A stretch of DNA of 64,000 nucleotides from Paenibacillus polymyxa (GCF_015710975.1 NZ_CP049783.1:926001-990000); one strand, 5' to 3'. Counted from the stretch's first letter, positions 9,190-18,379 are shown. Notes: a model not told the origin generated them from the sequence alone. A program made the numbers and translations.

Positions 9190-9804
9190 TTACGAGTTAC
9201 GCATAATGATGGATTCCAGCATATTTGCAACATCCTCGCATGAATCCGTTGTCGTTTCAAGGCGTTCGTACAATTCTTTGCGTTTAATCAGCTCAATAGG
9301 ATCAGTTACAGTTGCAAACAGGTTTTTGATGCAAATACGCAGTAATTCATCCCCCTGATTTTCCAAATCATTCAGGCGAATGGTGTATTCACGAATAGCC
9401 AGCAATTTTTTCTGTGAAAGCAAATGTACAGCCTTTTGAATTTCGTAAGCTGATTGACGCAAAATATCAGCGAACTGCACAATATACTCGTCCGGCTCTG
9501 TAATGTTGTACATATAAAAACGAGAGGCTGTCGCTTCAAGACCGTCCAGCACATCATCCATGGTCGTTGTCAGTTCCATGATATCGTCGCGTTCGAGCGG
9601 CGTAATGAAGGTCTTGTTCAACTCAGTAATAATCGTGTGTGTGTAATCATCACACTTATTTTCATACTTCTTCATCTCATTGGTAAACAAAGTCACATCT
9701 TGAAGATTTGAAGTATGTTGGGCAAAATAATCGGCTGCTTGCACGATCGTATCTGCCATATTTTCCAACGTCTCGAAGAATATATCCTTTTTCTTCAATC
9801 TCAT
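9190..9804 (-). CDS. DUF47 (PhoU-like) protein paired with PiT transporter
   Basis: This 204-residue helical protein belongs to the DUF47/YkaA family, related to PhoU, and is nearly always encoded next to a PiT phosphate carrier, which it is thought to regulate. The pattern FFETLENMADTIVQAADYF, with alternating helices rich in Glu and Asp, fits. I chose the ATG at 9804 because AAAGGGGTAA lies about 7 nt upstream; the frame extends 18 codons further without a good ribosome site. No membrane segment. Confidence 0.88.
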   Translation of the reverse strand: MRLKKKDIFFETLENMADTIVQAADYFAQHTSNLQDVTLFTNEMKKYENKCDDYTHTIITELNKTFITPLERDDIMELTTTMDDVLDGLEATASRFYMYNITEPDEYIVQFADILRQSAYEIQKAVHLLSQKKLLAIREYTIRLNDLENQGDELLRICIKNLFATVTDPIELIKRKELYERLETTTDSCEDVANMLESIIMRNS

Positions 9805-9992
9805 AACGATTACCCCTTTACGAAAATATCCGCAACCTGTTTCGACTGCAATAGACAACCTTTGCTATCTTATCACACTCATCAATGTTTTTGTAATGTT
9901 TGTAAAAGCAAATTTCTAGATATACGTATACAATGCCCGACATGGAAGGTCATTATCCGACAATTTTTCCCTAAAAAGGAGTATTACGTTTT

Positions 9993-11093
9993 CTAATTTA
10001 CTTCTATTGTTACATGTTCCGCTAGTAAAGTATCTGCAGGTACCACATGTATATAGGATGTACCTGGCGTTAACGGGATTTCAACCCCATTTTTCATAAA
10101 CCGAATCGCATCGCCAGATATATGCTGCCATTCAGCACGTATTAGCTTTCCTTGTTGAAACACCATGGCTTCTCCGCTACCGTCCAGCTCAACACTTAGT
10201 CTACCTACATCATCCAACGTTCGATGCCTCGTGCTCATCACAATCACATTGGCCGCTGAGAGCTGTTGATTATTATTTTGATCTAGATGTGACTTTTCGT
10301 TCACAAAACGCTTATATCGTTGATCAGCTGGATCATAGGTATAAGATACGCGATAGCTTTTTAACAAAAATCGGATGTGCAAAGAGACAGCACTCTCGTC
10401 CACCATAACTGGAGTTTCGCCAGTTTTAAGATAACGATATACTGGAACCTCCGTCTGCTTGGCATACCCTTTGCTATCGCTTCCTTTACGCAGTCTGCTC
10501 ACATCTGTGTATAAATTATGTGGAGGACGACGGTCTTTGCTTCGCCAGAAGTAAGCCCCTCCATTTGAAATCTCGTCCAGATGTTCCTTCCGCTGCTGCT
10601 GTAAAATCGCATAGGCATCTGTACTTCCCCCTGCATGTATCGGCAACGCACCATAGGTTTCGCCCAGTTCAATCAAATATGGCCGAATACTGCGGACCGG
10701 ACCAATCTTCACATCACCACCATGACTTTGGAAAAAAGCTACCAAACGGGTAATTCCGCCTTCTGCAAGAACCTCATATACCATGTCTGCCTGGCTAAGC
10801 CCTGCCTGTGGACGCGCAGCCGGGGCATTGTTAATCATGACAGCCAGTGGCCGCTCCAAAACAGGCTGCTCCACCGGAAGCCCGGTAAGCGGAGCTGTAA
10901 ATGCCGGAACAGATGGCTCCTTAGGCGGTTCAAGCATCTTCTTCTCTGTTTCTTGCTGGTTCGGTTGGGGAACGGATTCAGATTCACCCGTATTGGACAA
11001 AGCAGAACAAGATATCATTGTCATGCATAACAGAGCTGAGGCCATCACACGCAACCAATGATTTCGTTGAAACATGGGCCCGGACAAGTTCAT
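9993..11093 (-). CDS. DUF3048 domain lipoprotein (YerB-like)
   Basis: A 366-residue secreted protein with a lipoprotein signal (hydrophobic residues 14-28, lipobox MISC) and a DUF3048 domain. The domain includes RPLAVMINNAPAARPQAGLS and ADMVYEVLAEGGITRLVAFF, both hallmarks of B. subtilis YerB-type proteins. The function is unknown; it is predicted to be anchored outside the membrane. The ATG at 11093 is only 1 nt behind a GGAGGG site. A TTG two codons later has ideal spacing and may be the true start. Confidence 0.82.
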   Translation of the reverse strand: MNLSGPMFQRNHWLRVMASALLCMTMISCSALSNTGESESVPQPNQQETEKKMLEPPKEPSVPAFTAPLTGLPVEQPVLERPLAVMINNAPAARPQAGLSQADMVYEVLAEGGITRLVAFFQSHGGDVKIGPVRSIRPYLIELGETYGALPIHAGGSTDAYAILQQQRKEHLDEISNGGAYFWRSKDRRPPHNLYTDVSRLRKGSDSKGYAKQTEVPVYRYLKTGETPVMVDESAVSLHIRFLLKSYRVSYTYDPADQRYKRFVNEKSHLDQNNNQQLSAANVIVMSTRHRTLDDVGRLSVELDGSGEAMVFQQGKLIRAEWQHISGDAIRFMKNGVEIPLTPGTSYIHVVPADTLLAEHVTIEVN

Positions 11094-11212
11094 CCCTCCA
11101 CATCGTTATTTTTCTCATTATAAGCTTTATTTCCTGTTTTTGTCTTGATTGAGGCATTACCTCTCTATAGAATACTTATCTAAAGACATTAAAATTTAAA
11201 AAATATTCGAAC

Positions 11213-11264
11213 TTTGTGATTTTTATCACAAATAACTGTAACTGAACCTAATACAATAAAGGTG
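11213..11264 (+). promoter_or_regulatory. FNR/CRP-like (or Rex-like) palindrome at -41.5 of doxX promoter
   Basis: A perfect palindrome, TTTGTGATTTTTATCACAAA, fills 11213-11232 and contains TGTGA-N6-TCACA, the FNR/CRP consensus. It is also close to the Rex operator. A -10-like TACAAT lies at 11252-11257 with no good -35, so transcription would start near 11264. The palindrome centre (11222.5) is then at -41.5, the classic class II activator position. Confidence 0.72.
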
Positions 11265-11337
11265 TAGCAAAGATGATCATCCCAAACAAAATGAAATACA
11301 ACCCATCATTATAGATTAAGAAAGAGGAGTGATTTGA

Positions 11338-11856
11338 ATGTTTAACAACTGGTTACGTGAGAACAAAGTAGCAATGTGGCTGCTGACTGTAGTACGGGTT
11401 TATCTAGGTTATGAATGGATGACCCACGGACTTGAGAAGCTGACTGGCGGATTCGATGCAGGTGGATTTATCTCGGGGGCCATTGCTAAAACAGGTGGAG
11501 ATCATCCCGCTGTACAAGGCTGGTGGGGATCGTTCCTTGAAGCCTTTGCCCTGCCGAATGTCGGTTTGTTTAACGTCCTGATCCCATTGGGTGAGTTCTT
11601 GGTCGGGGTTGGCCTACTGCTTGGTACATTGACTACACTGGCTACTTTGATGGCTATGGTTATGAACTTCTCGTTCCTGTTCTCGGGTACAGTAAGCACC
11701 AATGCAATCTACCTGTTGGTTGAAATCTTCCTTATCGTTGCTGGTGCAAATGCCGGAAGAATCGGCTTTGACCGTTGGGTACTGCCCTTCCTGCGTGGAC
11801 TGTTTGGTAAAAATAAAGATACTTATCAAACGGACCCCAATCGAAAAATAGCTTAA
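11338..11856 (+). CDS. DoxX-family membrane protein
   Basis: This 172-residue membrane protein has four hydrophobic segments and the DoxX-type start, with the conserved pattern VYLGYEWMTHGLEKL and a GGF/GGD-rich loop. DoxX relatives include subunits of thiosulfate:quinone oxidoreductase and other redox-linked membrane proteins; the substrate here is unknown. An AAAGAGGAG site lies about 8 nt before the ATG. It is monocistronic, with its own FNR/CRP-like promoter site and a strong terminator, suggesting oxygen- or redox-responsive expression. Confidence 0.85.
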   Translation: MFNNWLRENKVAMWLLTVVRVYLGYEWMTHGLEKLTGGFDAGGFISGAIAKTGGDHPAVQGWWGSFLEAFALPNVGLFNVLIPLGEFLVGVGLLLGTLTTLATLMAMVMNFSFLFSGTVSTNAIYLLVEIFLIVAGANAGRIGFDRWVLPFLRGLFGKNKDTYQTDPNRKIA

Positions 11857-11862
11857 CTATCC

Positions 11863-11902
11863 AAAAAACAACCGTTATCCTCTGGCTAATGGTTGTTTTT
11901 TT
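11863..11902 (+). terminator. Intrinsic terminator of doxX
   Basis: AAAACAACC pairs with GGTTGTTTT across a 17-nt loop and runs into seven T residues. It lies just 7 bp after the doxX stop codon. Confidence 0.85.
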
Positions 11903-12030
11903 GTGCAGCTATGCTGCTTCTCTTTGGTGTTTTTTGCAGCTATGCTCCTTCTCTTCGGTGTTTTTTGCCAGCTATGCTCCTTCTCTTCGGTGTTTTTGTG
12001 CAGCTATGCTGCTTGTATGTGTGACCATGC
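11903..12030. repeat. Tandem repeat, about 32-bp unit, 3.5 copies
   Basis: The unit starts GCAGCTATGCTGCTTCTC and ends GGTGTTTTTT. Three near-identical units and a partial fourth follow the doxX terminator. Each contains a small palindrome, GCAGC..GCTGC or a variant of it. The stretch happens to be open in one frame, but there is no ribosome site or protein-like sequence, so I do not call a gene. Confidence 0.8.
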
Positions 12031-12054
12031 TACCCCTCCTCTATTTAAATGAAC

Positions 12055-12096
12055 AAAGGAGTCCTCAAGTCCACTCTGACTTGGAGACTCCTTTTT
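12055..12096 (+). terminator. Terminator-like hairpin upstream of secreted-protein gene
   Basis: AAAGGAGTC pairs with GACTCCTTT, extended inside by TCAAGTC/GACTTG, and is followed by TTTTT. No gene ends here, so it may back up the doxX terminator or act as an attenuator for the gene at 12210. Confidence 0.6.
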
Positions 12097-12209
12097 CGGA
12101 TTCATCTTCCCCCACAAACGTTTACAAGTTGGATACAACATGGAATGTTCACGATACATTTACCCTGTACACTACAGTTACATCAAAGAACGCAATGGAG
12201 GGTTATATC

Positions 12210-13133
12210 ATGAAAAAAATCACCAAAGCCTACCTCATGCTCGCAGCAGTAACTTTCACAGTACAGACGATCGGATTGGGATCTACGACATCAGCCAAAG
12301 CAGCGACATCTACTACAATATCTCTAGCAGAAGGTGTGCAACATATTTCGAAAACCTTCGAGCAGCTACTACGCCAACCAGGCAAGCTACCTCAGGCATT
12401 CACTTATTTACAAAAGCATATCCAATCCATTCCGGCCTCTCAAGCTACCATCCTAGCACTACACTTGGAAAATGCACAGAAACAGCAATTGGATTCATAT
12501 GCACAGACCTTATATCCGACCTCTGTTCAAACTAAGATTAATCAAGTCTATAAACCCGGTGATTCGTTCACTAATGTAATCAGTCGGACAAACGATGCAA
12601 AACTGAAAAAATTACTCACTCAATCAAGAGATGCCGGCTACAAACTTGAAACCGCAGAAGGCATGTTTTACCCAGTCATCAACTATGAAAAATATAAAGT
12701 ATTCGGAAATGACATTACCGCAGATATCCGCAGCTATATTGACATCATGGCAACGGAATCTGGACAGCCGGCTACCAAGGATGCGGCATTACACATCGGT
12801 TATCAACAGTTAGCCGGAAGGGTGCTGGCGCAAGAGTCATTTATAACCCAATATCCACATTCCAATCGTACACAGGCAGTCAAATCATTACATGATCTCT
12901 ATTTCTTCTATACTTTTTATGGTACGAACAATACACCACTATTCGATGATGACACCGGGAAGATTCGCCCCAATGCCAAAAAAGGGTATCAGCTCGTCAT
13001 TCAACGCAACAGGGATTCGAAGAGTACCTACATTCAAAAGCTGAAGGCATTTATGACACTACTAGATCAAAATGAAGATAAGCGAACTTCGCAAGTATCC
13101 ACCTGGCTAAAAAAGAACGTGCCTGCTAATTAA
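12210..13133 (+). CDS. Hypothetical secreted protein
   Basis: The ATG at 12210 follows GGAGGG at 7 nt, which fixes the start; the long frame upstream is repeat DNA. The 307-residue product has a classical signal peptide (KKITKAY then about 20 hydrophobic residues, cleavage likely near SAKA-AT). A mainly helical mature part follows, rich in Gln, Lys and Tyr, with no cysteine and no membrane anchor. I recognise no family or catalytic motif. A bidirectional terminator follows at 13151. Confidence 0.72.
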   Translation: MKKITKAYLMLAAVTFTVQTIGLGSTTSAKAATSTTISLAEGVQHISKTFEQLLRQPGKLPQAFTYLQKHIQSIPASQATILALHLENAQKQQLDSYAQTLYPTSVQTKINQVYKPGDSFTNVISRTNDAKLKKLLTQSRDAGYKLETAEGMFYPVINYEKYKVFGNDITADIRSYIDIMATESGQPATKDAALHIGYQQLAGRVLAQESFITQYPHSNRTQAVKSLHDLYFFYTFYGTNNTPLFDDDTGKIRPNAKKGYQLVIQRNRDSKSTYIQKLKAFMTLLDQNEDKRTSQVSTWLKKNVPAN

Positions 13134-13150
13134 TCAAAGTAGCATACACC

Positions 13151-13199
13151 AAAAGAACTTCCAACCCCACACACCATGTGGTTTCGGAAGTTCTTTTTC
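13151..13199. terminator. Bidirectional intrinsic terminator
   Basis: AAAAGAACTTCC pairs with GGAAGTTCTTTT, with a second small stem CCACA/TGTGG inside and T-runs on both strands. It separates the convergent genes at 12210 and 13206. Confidence 0.85.
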
Positions 13200-13205
13200 T
13201 TACAT

Positions 13206-13997
13206 TTACAGATTAGTTTCTTGACCAAAAACCCAACAATTCAGGCTTAATGAGCCAAGGACATACGACTGAAAAAGCTTACGCGCGGAGCGATCATGAT
13301 CGGCAGCTCCCATCACGTAAAACAAAGGTGAAAAATGCTCTATTCCATACGAAGGAACCGCCTGCTTGGCATACGGAGCCTTCTTGTCATATTGGAACAG
13401 ATGACGCAAATTCCAGTCTTGAAGCTGCTGTGCGATCCAGTCATCATATTGAACGGCCCAATCGGCTGGCTCACTCGTCTGCTCGAGTGTCCGCAAGTTG
13501 TGGACCAAACCTCCACTACCGAGGATCAAAATCCCTTGATCACGCAGTGGCGCCAGCATCCGTCCAATCTCGTATTGCTCCTGAGGATCGCGCCGTGAAT
13601 CAATGGATAAGGGTACGACCGGTATGTCCGCATCAGGATATATATGCCGCAAAACCACCCATACTCCATGATCCAGTCCCCGGTTCCGAACCGGCTGGTG
13701 GAACAGGTTATGCTGACTGAACAGATGCCCTATCTCCTCATACAGCTTTGGATCGCCTGGTGCAGGGTAATCAAGAGTGTACATTTCTTCAGGAAAGCCG
13801 TAGAAATCGTGCAACGCTGCATGCTGATCATCCGCGCCGATACATTGATCGGGGCTATCCCAATGCGCGGAAAAAATGACAATTCCTTTGGGTCGGGGCA
13901 GGCTCGCGCCCAGCTTTGCAAGAAAACTGGTATATGCGTTATTTTCTACAGCCAGTGTCGGTGAACCATGCGCAACAAAAATTGAGGGTAATGTCAT
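13206..13997 (-). CDS. Class III extradiol dioxygenase-like protein (DODA/YgiD type)
   Basis: This 263-residue enzyme belongs to the LigB-like superfamily in the DODA/YgiD group. Visible features are IFVAHGSPTLAVENN at the N-terminus, FSAHWDSP, DYPAPGDP, DHGVWVVLRHIYPDADIPVVPLS and ILGSGGLVHNL; the His residues provide the non-haem metal site. Plant and bacterial relatives cleave catechol rings such as L-DOPA. The natural substrate is unknown. The ATG at 13997 was chosen because GGAGG lies 9 nt upstream; a longer frame starts at 14015. Confidence 0.87.
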   Translation of the reverse strand: MTLPSIFVAHGSPTLAVENNAYTSFLAKLGASLPRPKGIVIFSAHWDSPDQCIGADDQHAALHDFYGFPEEMYTLDYPAPGDPKLYEEIGHLFSQHNLFHQPVRNRGLDHGVWVVLRHIYPDADIPVVPLSIDSRRDPQEQYEIGRMLAPLRDQGILILGSGGLVHNLRTLEQTSEPADWAVQYDDWIAQQLQDWNLRHLFQYDKKAPYAKQAVPSYGIEHFSPLFYVMGAADHDRSARKLFQSYVLGSLSLNCWVFGQETNL

Positions 13998-14089
13998 CGC
14001 TGCCAACCTCCACACGCCAGTATAGTGTTACTCTTTCATTTTACTCCGGCGGAGGCACAATTTCCAATACAAACCGTTACACCCTGAAA

Positions 14090-14914
14090 TCAGATCATCC
14101 AATGCTGCCAATCCCGTTGAATATTTTCTTGTTCATCCAGCCATTCCAGTGTGCGGTCAATCAGCTGTTGCCGCTCTTTACCTGATGAGAAAGTGTGATC
14201 TCCCTGAAAAATAATCTCCTTATCACAGCGTCCTTCTGGACGCATCCAGAACACCTTTTGAAACAGAAACGCATAATCCACAGGAATGATATCATCCGAG
14301 GTGCCATGAATAACGAGCACATCACCGTTAAATTTAACGGCCTCCTGGAACGGTTGGAATTGAGCTAATGACTCAAAATAAGCTGGTGTGAACTTATAGC
14401 CCAGGTAGTCTGCATGACCGGTTTTAACAGATTCGTCGTATACGCTTCGCTCCGTAATTTTGACAATGTCGTTGAATGGATAGCCGACAGCTGACCAAAG
14501 GACCAGGTTCTGTACTCTCTTGTCCCGAACAGCTGTGAGAAGGGCAACTGCGCCCCCCAAACTGTGACCGATCAACGTCACCTTAGTCGGGTCAATGTCC
14601 GCGCAATTCACGGCGTAATCCAACACAGTGCGTGTCTGATTGATCATGGATTCGAGCCCCTGCTTGCCGTATTCACCAGTGCTTTCTCCACAACCGGCAA
14701 AATCAAAGCGCAGTACAAAATACCCCCCTTCAGCCAGTTCACGCGCAGTCTTGACAAATAATCGATCGACTCCGATTCGATTGCCCACAAAACCGTGGCA
14801 AATAACAACGAGTGGAACACGTCTTTGACGCTCTCCCTCATTTGTACGGTTTGGATAATGAATTGTAGCGGCCAGTTCCTCATTTTCAAAACGAATTCCA
14901 ATTTGCCGTTCCAT
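14090..14914 (-). CDS. Alpha/beta hydrolase (esterase-like)
   Basis: The 274-residue protein has the alpha/beta hydrolase fold: oxyanion region VICHGFVGNR, strand DFAGCGEST, nucleophile elbow GHSLGG, an acid in HGTSDDIIPVDYA, and a C-terminal His in FQGDHTF. It has no signal peptide, so it is cytosolic. The substrate is unknown. The ATG at 14914 has GGGGG 7 nt upstream; the frame extends nine codons further to 14941. Confidence 0.87.
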   Translation of the reverse strand: MERQIGIRFENEELAATIHYPNRTNEGERQRRVPLVVICHGFVGNRIGVDRLFVKTARELAEGGYFVLRFDFAGCGESTGEYGKQGLESMINQTRTVLDYAVNCADIDPTKVTLIGHSLGGAVALLTAVRDKRVQNLVLWSAVGYPFNDIVKITERSVYDESVKTGHADYLGYKFTPAYFESLAQFQPFQEAVKFNGDVLVIHGTSDDIIPVDYAFLFQKVFWMRPEGRCDKEIIFQGDHTFSSGKERQQLIDRTLEWLDEQENIQRDWQHWMI

Positions 14915-15101
14915 CCTGATTCCCCCTGTTTCAAGCTTCATTACAGCATTTCATCATTCAAGCTCATATAGTAACGTGGAATATCCATCCAGAATGTTCA
15001 TTCACTTTAATTCCGATAAGTTTAATAAGTTTTATAGTAAAGTCAGTCTATCATCGCCCTGCTTCCTTGTCAACCTGTCAGTTCATACCGATATGGAAGT
15101 A

Positions 15102-15140
15102 AACAAATGGCGCTCCCCAATGCTTGCCGGAGAACGCCAT
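15102..15140 (-). terminator. Terminator-like hairpin after the 15189 gene
   Basis: On the minus strand ATGGCG..TCTCC pairs with GGAG..CGCCAT and is followed by TTGTTTA. Its position just after the stop codon at 15189 supports that small gene being real. Confidence 0.5.
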
Positions 15141-15188
15141 ACTACTCGCTTATTAGAGTGCAATCTCTACATTAAAGTAGACGACTTG

Positions 15189-15530
15189 TTATTCGTAGCT
15201 GTGCCTGAACATTTGGTGGGTTTCGACTCGTCCCTCCCACTCCAGTTTACAAGAGGCGCCGTTATTTTGATCCTCATGCCACAGGCTGCGGTAGCTCTGT
15301 TCACCCAGTTCACCTGCAAATTCTGTGTCCTCAGCCAATTCAGTATCGTCCAATATACGGTACGTTGGAGATGTCCCTTGAACGCTCCGGTGACTCACGT
15401 TTGCAAGCAAGGCTCCCCCACTGTTCCCGTTCGGAGCACCTGTCAGTCGTTTTTGGACCGAATAATCTGCCTGGTTCTCCAGTTCCATGATGCCACATCC
15501 TCTCAACGTTTTATATTCAGGTTGCTCCAT
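15189..15530 (-). CDS. Hypothetical small acidic protein
   Basis: The likely product is about 113 residues, starting at the ATG at 15530 (AGGGTGA 4 nt upstream); the frame can be extended to 15614. It is rich in Glu, Asn and Gly and hydrophilic, with no membrane segment and no motif I recognise. A terminator-like hairpin follows, but coding evidence is only moderate and the opposite strand also has an open frame. Confidence 0.45.
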   Translation of the reverse strand: MEQPEYKTLRGCGIMELENQADYSVQKRLTGAPNGNSGGALLANVSHRSVQGTSPTYRILDDTELAEDTEFAGELGEQSYRSLWHEDQNNGASCKLEWEGRVETHQMFRHSYE

Positions 15531-15683
15531 GCGCTCACCCTGTATCCAGTTTGAGGAGAATGCGGCGGTAATATACATAATGGATAAGCCTTTTGCCATC
15601 CGGCGTTTCCTCACGTATACTGTCTTTGTTACAAAATGGCGATTCCATCAGCTTGGAATACGATCATAAAGCAGGAGGAAGCA

Positions 15684-16115
15684 ATGAATAAAGCAAAAAA
15701 TTATACGCTTATTGCATGGGTTGCCTTGTCCATGTTTTTCTTGACACAGGCGATTATCGGTTGGTTTATCACATTTACAGGCGGGGATATCAAACCTTTT
15801 GAAAAAATTAGCCTTTCCACCCTCATCATCATCGCCGCAGGTGCCATTCTGCTGGTTGAAGCACTGATGAATTTCATGGATCGTCCGGAAGAAGGCGAGG
15901 AGACACAACAACCAGACCATGCTCCCGTGAAACCCCAAATGAATTTCAAATCTATCTTGATGTATGTAGTACTGGTTGTTGTCATTCTTGTCGCCGGACT
16001 TGCGCTGCGCAGTGTGCTGCCGGTATTCAAAATCTCACCATGGATGAATTTAGTGCTGGCGGCTATTGGCTTTATTGGACTCAAACCGATTTTTTTGCGT
16101 AAAAAACATTCATAA
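15684..16115 (+). CDS. Hypothetical four-helix membrane protein
   Basis: The ATG at 15684 follows GGAGG at 6 nt. The 143-residue product has four hydrophobic segments (about residues 8-28, 40-58, 83-101 and 114-132), with a charged Glu/Pro-rich linker between the second and third. No family is recognised. An intrinsic terminator follows at 16145, so it is monocistronic. Confidence 0.75.
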   Translation: MNKAKNYTLIAWVALSMFFLTQAIIGWFITFTGGDIKPFEKISLSTLIIIAAGAILLVEALMNFMDRPEEGEETQQPDHAPVKPQMNFKSILMYVVLVVVILVAGLALRSVLPVFKISPWMNLVLAAIGFIGLKPIFLRKKHS

Positions 16116-16144
16116 CCTCGCAATTCTCACAGTGCTGGAGCTGC

Positions 16145-16184
16145 CTCATAACGGAATCGTAGCAGCTCCTTTTTATTTGCAATC
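16145..16184 (+). terminator. Intrinsic terminator
   Basis: GGAGCTGC pairs with GCAGCTCC over a 17-nt loop, followed by a T-rich run; it ends the 15684 gene. Confidence 0.8.
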
Positions 16185-16277
16185 AGCCATCTCACTTGAA
16201 GCTTGGGATCGTCAGAAAAACCGTATCCCCACCTGCAAGAAGATGCATGGGAAATACGGCTTGCTGTACTTTAGCAT

Positions 16278-17225
16278 TTATTTGGAAAATAGTTGTTCTG
16301 CATTATCCAATGCAATTTTGTGCCCCATCGCGGAATAGTCCAGCCAAGGCTGTCCGTCCAGCATGTAGACATGACCTTGCTTCACAGCCTTAAGTCCTTG
16401 CCATACTGTATTCCCCTCCAGCTGCTTGTATACCTTTTGCGCATCCGTACCTTTACTAATAATAACCAGGATGGCATCGGCATTATAATCCGGCAAAACC
16501 TCTTGGGATACAACCTGGTAGGCCTTGTTGATCTTTTCCACACCTTTGGCTGGCTTCAAGCCTAAGTCCTGATACAATAACGGTCCTACTGGACGCTTCA
16601 TCCCCATGACACGAACTTCTTTCGCTGTGACACGTACAGCCATGACAGTCCCGTCTCCGATTTTGGAATGAATGAGCTTTTTGACCCGTTCCCTCTGTGT
16701 ATCATAATCTTTCAGAAAAGTGTCTGCCTGTGCTTCATGTTTAACCATGGCAGCTATTTTTTTCAATTGATCTTTCCATGTACCTTCATCCAAATCAAAA
16801 ACCTCGGTTGGTGCAATTTTTTCAAACTTGGCCACATCAGTTCCTGAATATTTTTTGTCGAGGAAGATATGATCAGGTTGAAGTTCCAGTACCGCTTCCA
16901 TATCGGGGTCTGTGACAACTCCCAGCTTACGAGTATTTTGAAGACGATCTTTTACATGGGGCAGAAAATCCTTCACATCTCCACCAATAACTGAACCTGC
17001 TGGAGTAATGCCCAATGCCAGCAGATTATTCGTCAAATGAATAGACATTGAGGCAATACGCGAATCCGCACTAATGGTGGTTTGGGCACTATCGTCCGCT
17101 TTCGTATCGCTAGCCTGTTTGTCTGCTGCTTGTCCACAAGCGGACAGCATGATCATGCATGCCACAAGAGACAGGGCTACCCATGAACGTTTAAGCCCTG
17201 AACCCTCAAATCTATTTTTTCTCAT
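16278..17225 (-). CDS. Iron-siderophore ABC transporter substrate-binding lipoprotein
   Basis: This 315-residue lipoprotein has a signal with lipobox LSAC at about residue 30 and the class III (FecB/FhuD-like) binding fold. Typical motifs are RIASMSIHLTNNLLALGITPAGSV and LELQPDHIFLDKKY. It should capture a ferric siderophore outside the membrane and hand it to the two FecCD permeases encoded upstream at 17354-19464. It is the last gene of that unit, separated by 128 bp. A Fur box lies ahead of the first gene. Confidence 0.87.
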   Translation of the reverse strand: MRKNRFEGSGLKRSWVALSLVACMIMLSACGQAADKQASDTKADDSAQTTISADSRIASMSIHLTNNLLALGITPAGSVIGGDVKDFLPHVKDRLQNTRKLGVVTDPDMEAVLELQPDHIFLDKKYSGTDVAKFEKIAPTEVFDLDEGTWKDQLKKIAAMVKHEAQADTFLKDYDTQRERVKKLIHSKIGDGTVMAVRVTAKEVRVMGMKRPVGPLLYQDLGLKPAKGVEKINKAYQVVSQEVLPDYNADAILVIISKGTDAQKVYKQLEGNTVWQGLKAVKQGHVYMLDGQPWLDYSAMGHKIALDNAEQLFSK

Positions 17226-17353
17226 GAATATTCTCTCCTATACTATGGAAGCTCTATTTTATAATGTTAAATCGTCAAAACTTCTACTTCGTTGTTGTTC
17301 CGCACGCTGCATCATGTGCAGCTTTAGATTTCATATGTAACCTAATCCTATTG

Positions 17354-18379
17354 TCATTTGGTTCGGGATAACAAGAATAAAAAATACGGAGCTCCTATCA
17401 CAGCAACCACTACACCTGCTGGAATCGCATTCGACTGAAATACCGAACGACCAATCGTATCTGCTGTGACCAGAATAACGACCCCGACCAAAGCGGCTAC
17501 TGGCAGCAAATGCTGATACATCGGTCCAACCAGACGGCGAGCCAGATGAGGCGCAATCAGCCCAATAAAACCGATGCCTCCGGCCATGGATACGCTGGCG
17601 CTCGATAGAGCCACTGCTGCGCCCAGCAGTATTAAGCGCTGGCGCTTCACACTTGTACCAATTCCAGCTGCGGTCTCATCACCCAGCGACAGATTATTCA
17701 GGCTACGTGTCTGAGATAGAACATAGGGCAATACAATGACAATCCACGGTAGTAAAGCCACTGCATGTATCCAGTCCCGTCCCCATACGCTGCCAGCCAA
17801 CCAACGTGCGGTAAATGCGTACGTATCCTCATCCAGCCGCAACGACCAATACAGCGTTATGGCGCTGAGCCCTGAGGCTACACCGATACCGGACAGAATC
17901 AATCGCACAGGCACGATTCCTCTGCTGCCACTATAGGACAACATAACAATCAGTACCGCCGCAACGACACCTCCTGCAAAGGTAAACAAGGGAATGAACA
18001 AGGCTACTGATCCTTCCAGATCGCGAAAAAAGCTAACATACATCACCAGGCCCAACGCAGCCCCCGCATGAAGGCCCAGCACTCCCGGATCTGCGAGTGC
18101 GTTTCGCGATAAGCCCTGCATGACTGCCCCGGCTGCACCCAGTCCCGCTCCAGCCAGCACTGTTACAACAATCCGCGGCAGACGGTATTCAAACAGAACC
18201 ATATGATCACGTCCGCTCCCGCCGCCAAACAGTGTATCCAGCACGCGTAGCGGTGGAATACGAATCGTTCCGGTATTCAAACCCAGCACAAGAACAGCAA
18301 AGCTGATTCCAGCCAATACGAAGCAAACGAGCCAAGCCTTGGTCGTTCTTGTATCCCCTGTCCCTAGAGAGCGACTCAC
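17354..18379 (-). CDS. Iron-siderophore ABC permease (FecCD family)
   Basis: A 341-residue integral membrane protein with about nine to ten helices and FecCD hallmarks: LPRIVVTVLAGAGLGAAGAVMQGLSRNALADPGVLG and the coupling region GFIGLIAPHLARRL. It starts at a GTG that overlaps the TAG of the preceding permease (TAGTG). It forms a heterodimer with the 18379-19464 product. No ATPase gene is present in this cluster. Confidence 0.9.
   Translation of the reverse strand: MSRSLGTGDTRTTKAWLVCFVLAGISFAVLVLGLNTGTIRIPPLRVLDTLFGGGSGRDHMVLFEYRLPRIVVTVLAGAGLGAAGAVMQGLSRNALADPGVLGLHAGAALGLVMYVSFFRDLEGSVALFIPLFTFAGGVVAAVLIVMLSYSGSRGIVPVRLILSGIGVASGLSAITLYWSLRLDEDTYAFTARWLAGSVWGRDWIHAVALLPWIVIVLPYVLSQTRSLNNLSLGDETAAGIGTSVKRQRLILLGAAVALSSASVSMAGGIGFIGLIAPHLARRLVGPMYQHLLPVAALVGVVILVTADTIGRSVFQSNAIPAGVVVAVIGAPYFLFLLSRTK

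Noticed and set aside
11903..12030. CRISPR array
   Set aside because: Units are contiguous tandem repeats without variable spacers, and no cas genes are present.
11889..12209. N-terminal extension of the secreted protein through the tandem repeat
   Set aside because: The repeat is merely open in this frame. GGAGGG and a signal peptide fix the start at 12210.
14976..15554. 192-residue plus-strand ORF
   Set aside because: No ribosome site; overlaps a minus-strand candidate with a terminator behind it and shows no protein-like pattern.
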